In this document: positions 1 to 9,655 of the stretch, piece after piece | How the letters are laid out: each line of letters starts with the position of its first letter | Numbering within the stretch: the stretch's first letter is position 1 | Source of the DNA: Pictodentalium vernedei | Taxonomy: Eukaryota; Mollusca; Scaphopoda; Dentaliida; Dentaliidae | Assembly: GCA_031216915.1 (NCBI GenBank) | Contig: CM062297.1 | Location: 543,576,971 to 543,640,970, forward strand | Reading direction: 5' to 3' | DNA: 64,000 nt | The notes under the pieces: generated by a model | What the model saw: only the letters and a program-made list of their open reading frames with translations | Told to the model about the DNA's origin: nothing | Databases searched by the model: none | Translations under genes and position numbers: made by a program

Positions 1-3000
1 TTATTTTTATAAACAGTGATATGCAGGGGATGTGAAACACTGAGGTATCTGGGCCAAAACTGGTGGAAAACATATTTTTGGGGAATTTTTATGGAATTGC
101 ACCCCCAAATTTACCGGAAAACATAAATTTTGACTTATAGAAGTCAGATTGCGATAAAAATGTTCAGCAATACATCCAGTTTGATGAGGTTGGATAGAGG
201 ATCAACAAAAAATTTACTAAAGATAATGTGTTATCGTATTTTGGGGTATTTGTGAAAAATAGTGTATTTTTGGCCCATTTTTCTGGTTTCATTTCAGTTT
301 TTTTCTGGAAAAATGTTCATAAAATCGTCATTTTGCGTACTAGGTTATCCATATGGCATTTAAAATATGCCCAAGAATATACTAAGGATGACAGCACTTT
401 AAAATTGGACTTAAGATAAGACGTAAACACACAAAGTGTAAAAACTTAACCCAACCCCCCAAAATGGCAATTTTTAAGAATTTTCTTTTTCACATTTTAA
501 TGCATCATTTAGGCATTTGCAGCACTCAGCAACCACAAGAACAATAAAAAAGTAAAATGGAGTAATTATAACTGAATTTAAATGGATTAATTTGTATAAC
601 TGAAAAAGCCAATTTAAAAAAAAGTATTTTGATACCTACATGTACCCTCCTCTCTGCAGGCCAATAAATCGAATATAGTGATTTGAACCAAATCAATGAA
701 GTGGTATCAACTATAATACCAGTAAAACCAGGGCCAGATTAGAACATCTTGGGATCTCTAAACCATTATTAGCTCACCGAAGGGAGCTAAACTTATCACT
801 TGCCGTCCGTCGTCGTCCGTCTGGCGGCGTGAACATTTTTCAAATGACTTCTCCTCTGAAACCACTAGGTCGATTTGCTTGAAACTTGGTAGGGATGTTC
901 ATTACCATATGTCAATTCAAGTTTGTTCAAATGAAATGGACATGCCCACTTGGGGCTCCATAGGGGGCATAACTCCGATAGCAACCTATGTATGTTAGAA
1001 AAATTACTAAAATATCTTCTTCTCCCGGACAAGTGGGTAGAATCATTTGATATTTGGTATACAGCATTATGGGGTGGATCTGATTCAATTTTGTTCAAAT
1101 CGGCCCCCTGGATTCATATTTGGGCTCGCTATATAAGCCCAAATTCAAACTTAGTGCATTTCAGGCAAATTACTTAAAAAATCTTCTTCTCCAGATCCAG
1201 CAGGTAGATTCTTTTGATATTTGGTATGCAACATTATGGAGTGGATCTGATTCAAGTTTGTTCAAATCGGCCCCCTGGATTCACATTTGGGCTCAGTATA
1301 GAAGCCCGAATTCGAACTTAGTGCATTTCAGGCAAATTTCTTAAAAAATCTTCTCCAGATCCAGCAGGCAGAATCTTTTGATATTTGGTATGCAACATTG
1401 TGGGGTGGATCTGATTCAAGTTTGTTCAAATCGGCCCCCTGGATTCATATTTGGGCTCACTATAGAAGCTCGAATTCGAACTTAGTGCATTTCAGGCAGA
1501 TTTCTTAAAAAAATCTTCTTCGCCAGATCCAGCAGGCAGAATCTTTTGATATTTGGTATGCAACATTGTGGGGTGGATCTGATTCAAGTTTGTTCAAATC
1601 GGCCCCCTGAGTTCATATTTGGGCTCAGTATAGGAGCCCAAATTTGAACTTGGTGCATTTCAGGCAAATTTCTTTAAAAATCTTCTTCTCAAGATCCAGC
1701 AGGCAGAATCTTTTGATATTGGGTATGCAGCATGCTTAGGGGTGTGAGATTCAAGTTTGTTCAAGCCAAGTCCCTGGGTTCATATTTGGGCTCACTGTGG
1801 TAGCCCGAATTATAACTTAGTTCAAAATGAGGAATTTTCTTTAAAAATCTTCTTCTTCAGATCCAGCAGTCGGAATGTTTTGATATTTGGTATGCAGCAT
1901 CCTTAGGGGGATGAGATTCAAGTTTGTTCAAACCATGTCCCTAGGTCCATATTTGGGCTCACTGTGGGAGCCCGAATGATAACTTAGTTCAAAATGGTGA
2001 ATTTTCTTTAAAAATCTTCTTCTTCAGATCCAGCTGTCTGAATGTTTTGATATGTGGTGTGTAGCATCCTTAGGGGGGTGAGATTCAAGTTTGTAAAAGC
2101 CAAGTCCCTGGGTCCATATTTGGGCTCCCTGGTGGAGCCCGAATTATAACTTAGTCAGTATGAGGAATTTTTCTTTAAATATCTATAATATCTATCTATA
2201 ATAATTCAGATTCAGCAGTCGGAATGTTTTGATATTGGGCATGCAGCATCCTTAGGGGGTGAGATTCAAGTTTGTTCAAGCCAAGTCCCTGAGTTCATAT
2301 TTGTGCTCACTGTGGGAGCCCGAATGATAACTACTCAGTTCAAAATGAGGAATTTTCTTTAAAAATCTTCTTCTTCAGATCCAGCAGATGAATGCTTTTG
2401 ATATTTGGTATGTAGCATGCTTAGGGGGGTAAGATTCAAGTTTGTTCAAGCTGTGTTCCTAGTTCCATAACATTTGTCTCTCATGACTTCATTCCTTTGT
2501 AGTGTTGATGAACCATGTCTAACTGAATGTGACCCCAAATACTTCTTTGAACCACTTTAGCCGGTGAGTGATTAAGGCTCCTTGGGCCTCTTGTTTATTG
2601 TTCTTGTGGTTGCTGAATGCTGCAAATGCCTAAATGATGCATTAAGCTGTGAAAAAGACAATTTTTGAAAAATTGACATTTTTGGGGTAGGGTTAAGTTT
2701 TTACACTTTGTGTGTTTATGTCTTATCTTAAGTCCAATTTTAAACTGTGCTGTCATCTTTAGTATATACATAGACAGATTTTAAATGCCATATGGATAAC
2801 CTAGTACGCAAAATGTTGATTTTATGAACATTTTTCCAGAAAAAAAAAATTTACATGAAACCGGAAAAATGGGCCAAAATTGCACTATTTTTCACAAATA
2901 CCAAAAAATATGATAACACATTATCTTTAGCCTATTTGGTATGGATACTCTATCCAACCTCATCAAACTGGATATATTGCTGAACATTTTTATCGCAATT

Positions 3001-3145
3001 TGACTTCTAGAAGTCACTATTTCTGTTTTAGGTAAATTTGGGGGTGCAATGCCATAAAAAATTGCAAAAAATATGTTTTCCACCAGTTTTGGCCCAGATA
3101 CCTCAGTGTTTCATGTCCTCTGTATATCACTGTTTATAAAAATAA
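1..3145. repeat. Long inverted-repeat (foldback-like) element, arms about 548 bp
   Basis: The segment 1-548 reappears as its reverse complement at about 2598-3145, with scattered substitutions and small indels. The outer end (TTATTTTTATAAACAGTGAT at 1-20) matches the reverse complement of about 3126-3145. The left arm begins at the first base of the window, so the true left boundary may lie outside. No transposase is visible between the arms. The interior holds about 220 bp of unassigned AT-rich sequence (549-770) and a Helitron-like element that ends exactly where the right arm begins. It could be a foldback transposon, a large MITE, or an inverted duplication of unrelated origin. Confidence 0.7.
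771..2596 (+). mobile_element. Helitron-like non-autonomous element 1 (AGCTCACCG family)
   Basis: The 5' end AGCTCACCGAAGGGAGCT folds on itself and is followed by a GTCCGTCGTCGTCCGTC tract. The body (about 1010-2450) is a tandem array of ~168-bp monomers with the recurring core AGATCCAGCAG. The 3' end has CCGGTGAGTG (2561-2570), complementary to the 5' arm, then a hairpin (AAGGCTCCTTGGGCCT) and CTTGTTT. No coding capacity is evident; open frames in the array are by-products of the monomer. Subterminal inverted repeats, an internal array and a 3' hairpin match known Helentron-associated (HINE) elements. Assignment to that class is an inference. Confidence 0.75.
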
Positions 3146-3303
3146 GCATGAGAATTTCTCCCCTTTCCAGTGATACTAAACTCATCTGGGGGCCGGTCTA
3201 AAGTAGAAAGGGTTTGTCTTCAAGAAGCAGTCCACTTAATGCTCTAAGAAGGCAATAGAGGAAGTAAACAACATATCTTCTCCAGATTTTTATTCAAGTA
3301 TCT

Positions 3304-4740
3304 ACCTGGTACCGAAGACAGATGGTTCCTTCTGACCTGTTACAAATCTAAGCTGGATCAACAAGCTCATTCACGCTCCAAACGATCTCAAGGAAGGGTA
3401 CTTTCACGTAATGATTCATCCTTCCTTCAGAAAATACTTGAGGTTTGTCATAAATGGCAAGGTTTATCGGTTTTCTGAGTGATGTTCTTTGCCCTAAATG
3501 TTTCCTCCTGAGCGTTCACTCGGATCATGAACTCAAGTCATGCAACATTTCCAAGCTCATTAAACAATCTTGACTTTGGCTAACCTGGATGATATCTTAC
3601 AAAGGCAATTTCATAAGAATTCTCTTTTACTGGAGGTTCAAAAACTACTGCCTCTCTTACAGTCAATGGGGCTTATCAATCTGCAGAATTCTGTTCTAAC
3701 CCCATCTACCACATTTCATCATCGGGAAATGGACTATCAGGCTCATCTGACTCTTGTCGGGCTCCCCATGGAAGGAGCTCACCTCATAAGAGCATTCTCC
3801 CTCGATTTTATTCAAGTGGTAACAGTGACTGGGAGGGAGTTTGAGACTTCTGAGTCTTTGCAGAGCAGCCACAGATCTGATTCTGTATGGATGTCTATTC
3901 ACTCAGCCTCTCCAACTTTACTTCCTAGAAAACTGAAAAGGCTGCGGTCAACTTTTTGGACCATACAACTTGTCTTCCTCCTGCTATGAGGGAGAAAATT
4001 CAAATCTGGACAAATAAAGAGTGAATGGCACATGGGATTCCATTGGTAACTTTTCCTCCTCCATCATTCATTCTAATATCAGATGCCTGCGATCAGGGAT
4101 GGGGGTGCCATCCCTGATTCTTGAGAATCTAAATTATCATGATCAATGGAAAAATCCACATCAATCTGTTGGTTATTCTTCAAGTCTATTTGAAGTCCTA
4201 GGTTCAAATTTCTCTCGGGCAACTCTACAGTTGTAGCTTATCTGTTGATTCAGGGCAGCACTCACTCTTCCGATATTCAGTCCAGCAGAAAAGATTCTAT
4301 TGTTTATACAGGAACTAAACATTTCCCTCTCAGTTCGCTACATTCCAGGTCCGTTTAATGTGGTCACAGACTGTCCAGGGATGGGAAAATTCTGTGTGGA
4401 CTCTCAACAGGAACATCTTTCCAGCTATCTGCAATGTCCTACGATAGCTCTGCTGTTTGCTGTGAGATGGAACAACCAGCTTCGCTTTCCATGTCTCTGG
4501 ATCTGCTCATGGTGGAACCTCTCTCCATGCCCTTGGAACAGAGTAATCGGCTATGCCTTCCCTCCTACTCCATTAATTCAACAGGTGCTCCAAAAATTCA
4601 AATGATGAACCTTAAACATTACTCTGGTCACCCCTTTGTCTCCTCAAGAGATCATTGGAAAGTCTTCTCAGACCTCTTCTACTCGACATTCCATATTGTT
4701 TACCTTCTGTATATCCTACTTTTTGTATTTGTTTATACCG
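3304..4740 (+). pseudogene. DIRS-like reverse transcriptase/RNase H remnant (copy 1)
   Basis: Translation shows LVPKTDGSF-stop-PVTNLSWINKLIHAP, then DLKEGYFHVMIHPSFRKYLR and NGKVYRF (about 3304-3475). This is the fingers/palm pattern of DIRS-group RTs, with part of the linker deleted. The YxDD region survives as NLDDILQRQF at about 3580-3610, where the usual tyrosine is lost. An RNase H-like segment with STVVAYL..QGSTHS lies near 4225-4270, then the connection region with IPGPFNVV. Stops and frame changes interrupt it throughout, so it is non-functional. It is followed by a tyrosine-recombinase remnant in the same orientation. The RT/RH/YR order is that of DIRS-type elements, which use a tyrosine recombinase instead of a DDE integrase. 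Confidence 0.75.
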
Positions 4741-5279
4741 TTAAATAAAAAATATCTATCTAACATCGCAAACTTCCTGATATATCTTTTTAATGTTAAA
4801 AAACTTAATCCTGTCACCATTAAAGTAAACTGCTTGATGTCAGTTTCTTATGCTCATGAAGGCCTTATTAATATAGGTTTAGATCAGTCCTTGTCAAAAT
4901 TATTAAAGAAGTTTTCCCTTAGATGACTGAGGTTATTAAGTCTAATTCCTAAATGGAATCTTGCTTGGGTTCTTTTAAATCTCCAAGATTCTCCTTTTGA
5001 ACCTTTAGATTAAGTTAAGTTTAAATATCTGACATTCAATACGGTATTCTTGCTTGCCTTTGCTATGGCTAGGAGAGTTTGTGAACTCCACACACTCTCT
5101 ATTGAGAATTCTCATTATCGTAGTATGGGTAATTCCATTACTCTTTCAACATGTACAAACATAGGTTTCTGGCAAAAAATCAGGCACCAGATCAACTACC
5201 TACTCTTATCATAAAAGCCTTACTACCTGTAAATTACTCTAGACCTTTTCTGTGTCCAGTAAGATAACTAAGAGTTTAG

Positions 5280-5518
5280 TTAACCCTTTACCCAATGTAA
5301 TGGCCAAACCAGGCCAACGCTGTTCACAAAAATCGCAAATTAATTTTCATTATTTTTTGTCTCAAAAAAAATTGGTTATAACCCCTCTTTGGAACGAGCT
5401 CAAAAATTAGGTTAGGGGTCATAACCTATGTTTTTGAGACAAAAAATTAGTTATTCAAGAGTTTTGTTTGCAAGTGTCGTCTGCTTTTCATGTTAGGTAA
5501 AGGGTTAACCCTCTGCAC
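5280..5518. mobile_element. piggyBac-type MITE with TTAA target duplication
   Basis: TTAA (5280-5283) is followed by CCCTTTACCC, and the other end reads GGTAAAGGG then TTAA (5515-5518). TTAA duplications with CCC...GGG termini are the signature of piggyBac superfamily insertions. The interior (231 bp) has no coding frame. It contains a further internal inverted repeat: TTTTTTGTCTCAAAAA pairs with a TTTTTGAGACAAAAAA stretch. Related partial copies lie at 14882 and 61985-62275. Confidence 0.75.
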
Positions 5519-5637
5519 TCTGATGTCAAAGTATAGAACTTTCAAATAAGATTGAATTGGTTATATTCCAAGTTGCATTATGGAAAAATTTTCAGGTTGA
5601 AATTTTCATGCTTCGACTTCAGTGTGCAGAGGGTTAA
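5515..5637. mobile_element. Second piggyBac-type MITE, back to back with the first
   Basis: CCCTCTGCACTCTGATGTC (5519-5537) pairs with GACTTCAGTGTGCAGAGGG (5615-5633), and the unit is flanked by TTAA at 5515-5518 and 5634-5637. The left TTAA is also the right duplication of the neighbouring MITE, so one inserted into the flanking target site of the other. It is about 115 bp long and non-coding. Confidence 0.75.
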
Positions 5638-5965
5638 ACTGCCCAGCTTCATTTGAAATGCAAGGGACTTTTCCTTTCGCTCCTACCAGGCAGGTAAAAT
5701 ATTTCAGTACATTCAGTTCATAGGTGGATTCAGTCTACTATCCGTATTGCATACAAGAGCTTATGGGATGTGGATAGTAGAGTGAACAGAATTTCAATTC
5801 ATGAGGTTAGAGCTCTCTTCCTCCTGGGCATATGCAAATTCTATTGCCTTATCAGACAAAATGAAAGCTGCTTACTGGGTGCAAACTTCGACATTCACTA
5901 CATTTTAGCTGAGAGACTTAGAATTGGGAGCAAGGGATCTAAGATCTCTAGATCCTTTGTCTGAT

Positions 5966-6444
5966 GCTCAGAATGTTATTTACCAAATCTCAGGCTTTTG
6001 TATTGTACTCTTGACATTTATTGTAACTCACTATTTGTTTTGTAACATGGATGGGGGATGAACTTCTGTACAGTACATTAGCTTCATAGTGCAAAGCTTT
6101 CAATCCTCTTTCGGCAAATTGGTGGACCACAATCAGTCTCAATATTTTGTTTGTATATTTGTAATATACTTTTTAGAAGTCATGAGCTCATTCCACACAA
6201 TAACTCCTGATTCCTAATCGTTATATAAATCATCTTATGTTCCCTCTGGACACCTTTAAATTTTGGCTTCCTTAACCTAATTATAGCATTTATGATATGC
6301 TATGGTCTTAAAAGAGGTAACCTGTCTTTCTCAATTCTAGGATTCTTGTATCCTTAACTGGTAGAGTGCTGGAAGCCCTATTTTGGGCTTTACTAAAAGT
6401 GACAGGCAATAACTGTCTGTAGCTACATTCTGCCCGAGGAAGCC
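5966..6444 (+). other. 3' untranslated part of DIRS-like copy 1
   Basis: No gene is seen here. AACTGGTAGAGTGCTGGAAG (6357-6376) also occurs downstream of the recombinase in the copy at 51.7 kb, which assigns this stretch to the DIRS-like element. The LTR retrotransposon inserted here, after AAGCC (6440-6444), and the DIRS sequence resumes at 13175. Confidence 0.55.
6440..6444. repeat. Left target-site duplication AAGCC
   Basis: AAGCC lies immediately before the 5' LTR and is repeated at 13175-13179 immediately after the 3' LTR. Five base pairs is a normal duplication size for Ty3/gypsy integrases. Confidence 0.85.
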
Positions 6445-7427
6445 TGTTATAGCCCCCATATTACATTGAGATTGATATATCCTTAAGTTGATAATTATGT
6501 GAGAAAGATTTTTTTTTTTATTTCTGCATTTTCTGACTGGTCTAACTCTTTTGCACTCAGTGACCTTGTTTACATCTTTGTTACACTGATATATTGTACA
6601 TACAGCTGTTGATTGTTTAATTGTTTAAATAGGTCAATGACCTTGTTTACTTGAACTTTAATAGAATCCCCCAGAAACTAATAGAACATTGCAGAAACTT
6701 CCTCTTCTGGGACATTCTATCTGGTTACTATATAAAGGTTTGTCAACAGAATTCAAAAACTCATTCTTAGAAAGCCTTTCAAAAAGACTCACTTCAGTTA
6801 TTTCCATTGGAGAATATTATTGTTTCAGAACAGTGCATTTATTATAGAAGCAGTGCTTCTTTGTGAATTTGGAGATTGATTCCAAAAGAGAATTTGGAGG
6901 AGAATCTATTCGTCTTGGAAAAGAGAATTTATACTTTCTGTGAAACAGAATAATATTATTTTGTGAAAAGCCAGGATTCTACTGGATTATTTGGAAATTA
7001 CCTGTGGCGCCAATACTTCTTGGATTTTTACTCCATTTCAATTTTACGGAGCATTTTGTTATATTTTATTGGAGACTGCTGAAATTTCTAAGTGAAAATT
7101 TTATTACAAATCTACGGGATACTGTTTCTGAAGAGACATTCTTGGTTTTAATACTACATCTACCAGCTGGTAACTTTCTTCAGAAGATACTTCACCACTG
7201 GATTACTGGATTCTGTCAAACTGTACTTTGGACTAATTCAATAATTGATAAGTACCACTGTTTTTATTTTCTGTAAACCAATTAGTGTAAAAGATCTTTG
7301 TATCATTTTTTTTTTATATATAAATCCTTTTTAATTAAATTTCAGAATAGTTAAATTCATAGTTTTTGTTGCTGATTCTCAGATTTCTTTCTGTTACCAA
7401 TATCAATAATATTTCCATACCGTAACA
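6445..7427 (+). repeat. 5' LTR (983 bp)
   Basis: It starts TGTTATAGCCCC and ends CCGTAACA, so it has canonical TG...CA ends. It matches 12193-13174 with about 8 substitutions and one base of length difference in a T-run near 6510. A TATA-type promoter lies at about 6729. An open frame beginning MAPILLGF (7004-7276) is present in both LTRs, but nothing supports its translation. Confidence 0.92.
6727..6738 (+). promoter_or_regulatory. Candidate LTR TATA box
   Basis: TACTATATAAAGG lies about 285 bp into the 5' LTR, a typical place for the U3 promoter. The 3' LTR has TATATAATGG at the equivalent position (about 12475), one substitution away. Confidence 0.5.
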
Positions 7428-7432
7428 GAAAT

Positions 7433-7450
7433 TGGGGGCTCGTTGCCGAG
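7433..7450 (+). other. Primer-binding site, partial tRNA-Pro match
   Basis: TGGGGGCTCGTTGCCGAG begins five bases after the 5' LTR. Its first eleven bases (TGGGGGCTCGT) equal the classical proline-tRNA primer-binding sequence; the remainder diverges. The position and the leading TGG fit a minus-strand primer site. The tRNA identity is an inference. Confidence 0.7.
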
Positions 7451-7585
7451 ATTGAATATAAGATAACGAGAAAACTTTATTTGCATATTGCAATTATTAT
7501 TTGGCTCACTTTCAAAACATTTAAATTTTCTTAGAAAATTTCAGTATTATCATTTATATTCTGAGAATCAGCAAACCTTTTCATC

Positions 7586-8907
7586 ATGGTATTTATTGTG
7601 ACAGAATTTATTTCTGAATTTGAAGGCTCTCCTAGTTTGGCCCTTTTAAAATCTCTTAAGAAGAAGGATTTATTCCAACTTGCTCATTATCTAAAATTAC
7701 CTGCCACCCCTGGTCTGAACAAGCATAAACTTAAACAGCTCACATTGTTAATCATTATATGGAAAAAGGTCTTTTGCCTCAGTCTGAAACTCCCCCCTCT
7801 GAACCACAACATACTGATGCCCTTGAACTCAAAAAGTTAGAATTGGAATTAAAAAGGTTAGAAATGCAACAAAAAATGAGGGAAATTGAAATTCAGGCTC
7901 AAAAAGAAAAAGAAGAAAGAGAAAATGAAATTAAATTAAAAGAAATTGAAGCTCAAAAAGAGGATAGGGAATTAAAATTAAGGGAAATAGAAGCTCAAAA
8001 AGAAATGCACTTAAAAGAATTAGAAATTCAGGCCCAAAAGGAAATAAAAATAAAAGAATTAGAATCTCAACGTCAAGGCTCAAATGTAATTTCTCCAAGT
8101 AGATTTGATGCAACTAAACATGTTAGGCTAGTTCCCCCCTTTCAAGAAAAAGAAGTTGATAAATATTTTTCACATTTTGAAAAAGTGGCAACAAGTTTAG
8201 AATGGCCAAGGGATGTCTGGACTTTGCTACTGCAAAGTGCTTTGAAAGGGAAGGCCCAAGAAATCTATTCCGCTCTATCTTCTGAGCAAAGCAACAATTA
8301 TGACGCTGTTAAAGAGGCAATACTTAAGGCATATGAACTTGTTCCAGAGGCCTATAGGCAGAAATTCAGAAATTATTATAAAAATGAAAATCAAACTCAT
8401 GTGGAATTTGCCAGAGAAAAGCAAAATTTATTTGACAGGTGGTGCCACTCAAAAGAAATAGGGAAAGATTTTACAAAATTAAAGGAAATGATGCTGATTG
8501 AGGAGTTTAAAGGAAAGGTACATTCAGATATAAAGGCCCACCTGGATGAACAAAAAGTTGACACATTAAATAGAGCAGCAGTACTGGCAGATGACTATGC
8601 CTTAACTCATAAAATGAGTCGTAACGCCACAAATTTTTGGCCCCACAAGAATTCTTTCCACAGTAGACCTAGACCAGCTTCAGATAAAACTCATCCTTCC
8701 AATCATCCTTTCCATCCTACAAACTTTTCACCACCTAAATTTAATCGGAAGCCTAATGAGAATAAGTCATCCAATGCCAGCCCTTCACCATTACGACCCA
8801 ACAGTTCAACTAAAACTTGTAATTATTGTAAGAAAGCAGGACATTTATTATCTGATTGCTGGCTGTTAAAAAGAAAAATGAGTCCTCTACTTCACAGAAT
8901 GCACTAG
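7586..8907 (+). pseudogene. gag: Gag polyprotein of the Gmr1-like element (one frameshift)
   Basis: The protein starts MVFIVTEFISEF at 7586. Its N-terminal ~50 residues (LKSLKKKDLFQLAHYLKL) resemble the short helical region at the start of many gypsy Gags. A one-base loss near 7745-7750 shifts the frame to the one that is open from 7759. Next comes a highly charged, Lys/Glu-rich coiled-coil-like region (about 7820-8070), then a capsid-like domain (about 8090-8620, with YFSHFEKVATSLEWP and WTLLLQSALKGKAQE). A proline-rich linker follows. The C-terminus has one CCHC zinc knuckle, CNYCKKAGHLLSDC (8818-8859), which binds RNA. The protein packages element RNA in cytoplasmic particles. Pol overlaps its end in the -1 frame. 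I see no canonical slippery heptamer in the overlap. Confidence 0.85.
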
Positions 8908-9655
8908 CATGTGCTCCATGCCCTGAAAATTATGTTATAAAGCAAGATGCTTTAGAAAATTATAAGCCATTTATTTCTGAAGGCTTTGTTTCCCTTGATG
9001 GGGATAAGCACTGTTCCTTACCAATAAAAATACTGAGAGACACAGGGGCTCTCACAGAGGCAGAAGCCCAAAACTCCCCTGTCTGTTATTTTAAAAAATC
9101 TGATGTACTCATGAGGAAATGGCGACCACCAGAAGTACCCTCCAATAGTGATTGGGAGGTTATTTATCAAATAGTTGTCCCCACTAAATACCGGAATGAA
9201 ATAATAAGCCTGGCTCATGAAAATCCAATGGCTGGACATTTGGGAGTTAGGAAAACCTACTCTCGTATTCAGCAATGTTTTTACTGGCCCAAGCTTCGAC
9301 AGGATGTTGTTGAATTTTGTAAAACCTGCCACACCTGTCAAATTGTAGGAAAACCCAACCAGAAGATTCCTCCTGCTCCCCTTCAACCAATCCCTGCTTT
9401 TGAGAGCCATTTAGTAGAATTATTATTGATTGTGTTGGCCCATTGCCTAGAACAAGATCTGGAAATGAATATCTTCTTACCATCATGTGTACTTCTACAC
9501 GATTTCCTGAAGCTATACCTCTAAGAAATATTAAAACTAAGACTATAGTTAAGGCCTTGATAAAATTTTTCACGACTTTCGGTCTAACCCAGGTCAGTGC
9601 AATCGGACCAAGGCTCAAATTTTATGTCAAACATTTTTCAGCAGGTGATGTATGA
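8856..9655 (+). pseudogene. pol: Protease remnant plus integrase N-terminus and core (deleted, frameshifted)
   Basis: In the -1 frame relative to gag, an aspartic-protease start is visible (SLPIKILRDTGA, about 9013-9048). Immediately after the active-site DTGA the sequence jumps to a pre-integrase linker (LTEAEAQNSP), so most of the protease is missing. The integrase zinc-binding domain follows: HENPMAGHLGVRKTYSRI, then CKTCHTC (about 9218-9340). The catalytic core begins in another frame with IDCVGPLPRTRSGNEY (about 9425-9475), which carries the first Asp. The shift looks like two extra bases in GAGAGCC near 9400. A second single-base shift near 9590 returns the frame for QSDQGSNF, which carries the second Asp. 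All DDE residues are present in the DNA, but no single frame encodes the enzyme. Confidence 0.85.

Larger units (their letters stand above)
4742..5963 (+). pseudogene. DIRS-like tyrosine recombinase remnant (copy 1), split by MITEs
   Basis: The N-terminal core-binding part (ANFLIYLFNVKKL, then HEGLINIGLDQSLSKLLKKF, about 4770-4920) aligns with the better preserved copy at 50.4-50.7 kb. The first catalytic arginine region reads AFAMARRVCELHTLSI (about 5057-5105). The box with H-x-x-R is NRISIHEVRALF (5788-5823), with the histidine codon at 5800. A candidate nucleophilic tyrosine lies near 5901. Two MITEs (5284-5514 and 5519-5633) interrupt the gene between the arginine and HxxR boxes. Frameshifts elsewhere confirm decay. 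Recombinases of this family insert circular DIRS intermediates without target duplication. Confidence 0.75.

Noticed and set aside
950..1344. Short open frames in the 168-bp arrays (also 31049-32039, 40986-42430 and both strands elsewhere)
   Set aside because: They repeat with the monomer period, appear on both strands and lack any domain; they are by-products of the satellite-like array.
9018..9618. Minus-strand frames opposite the integrase and RT (9018-9410, 9247-9618, 10449-10763)
   Set aside because: Shadows of the plus-strand pol gene, with no domain of their own.
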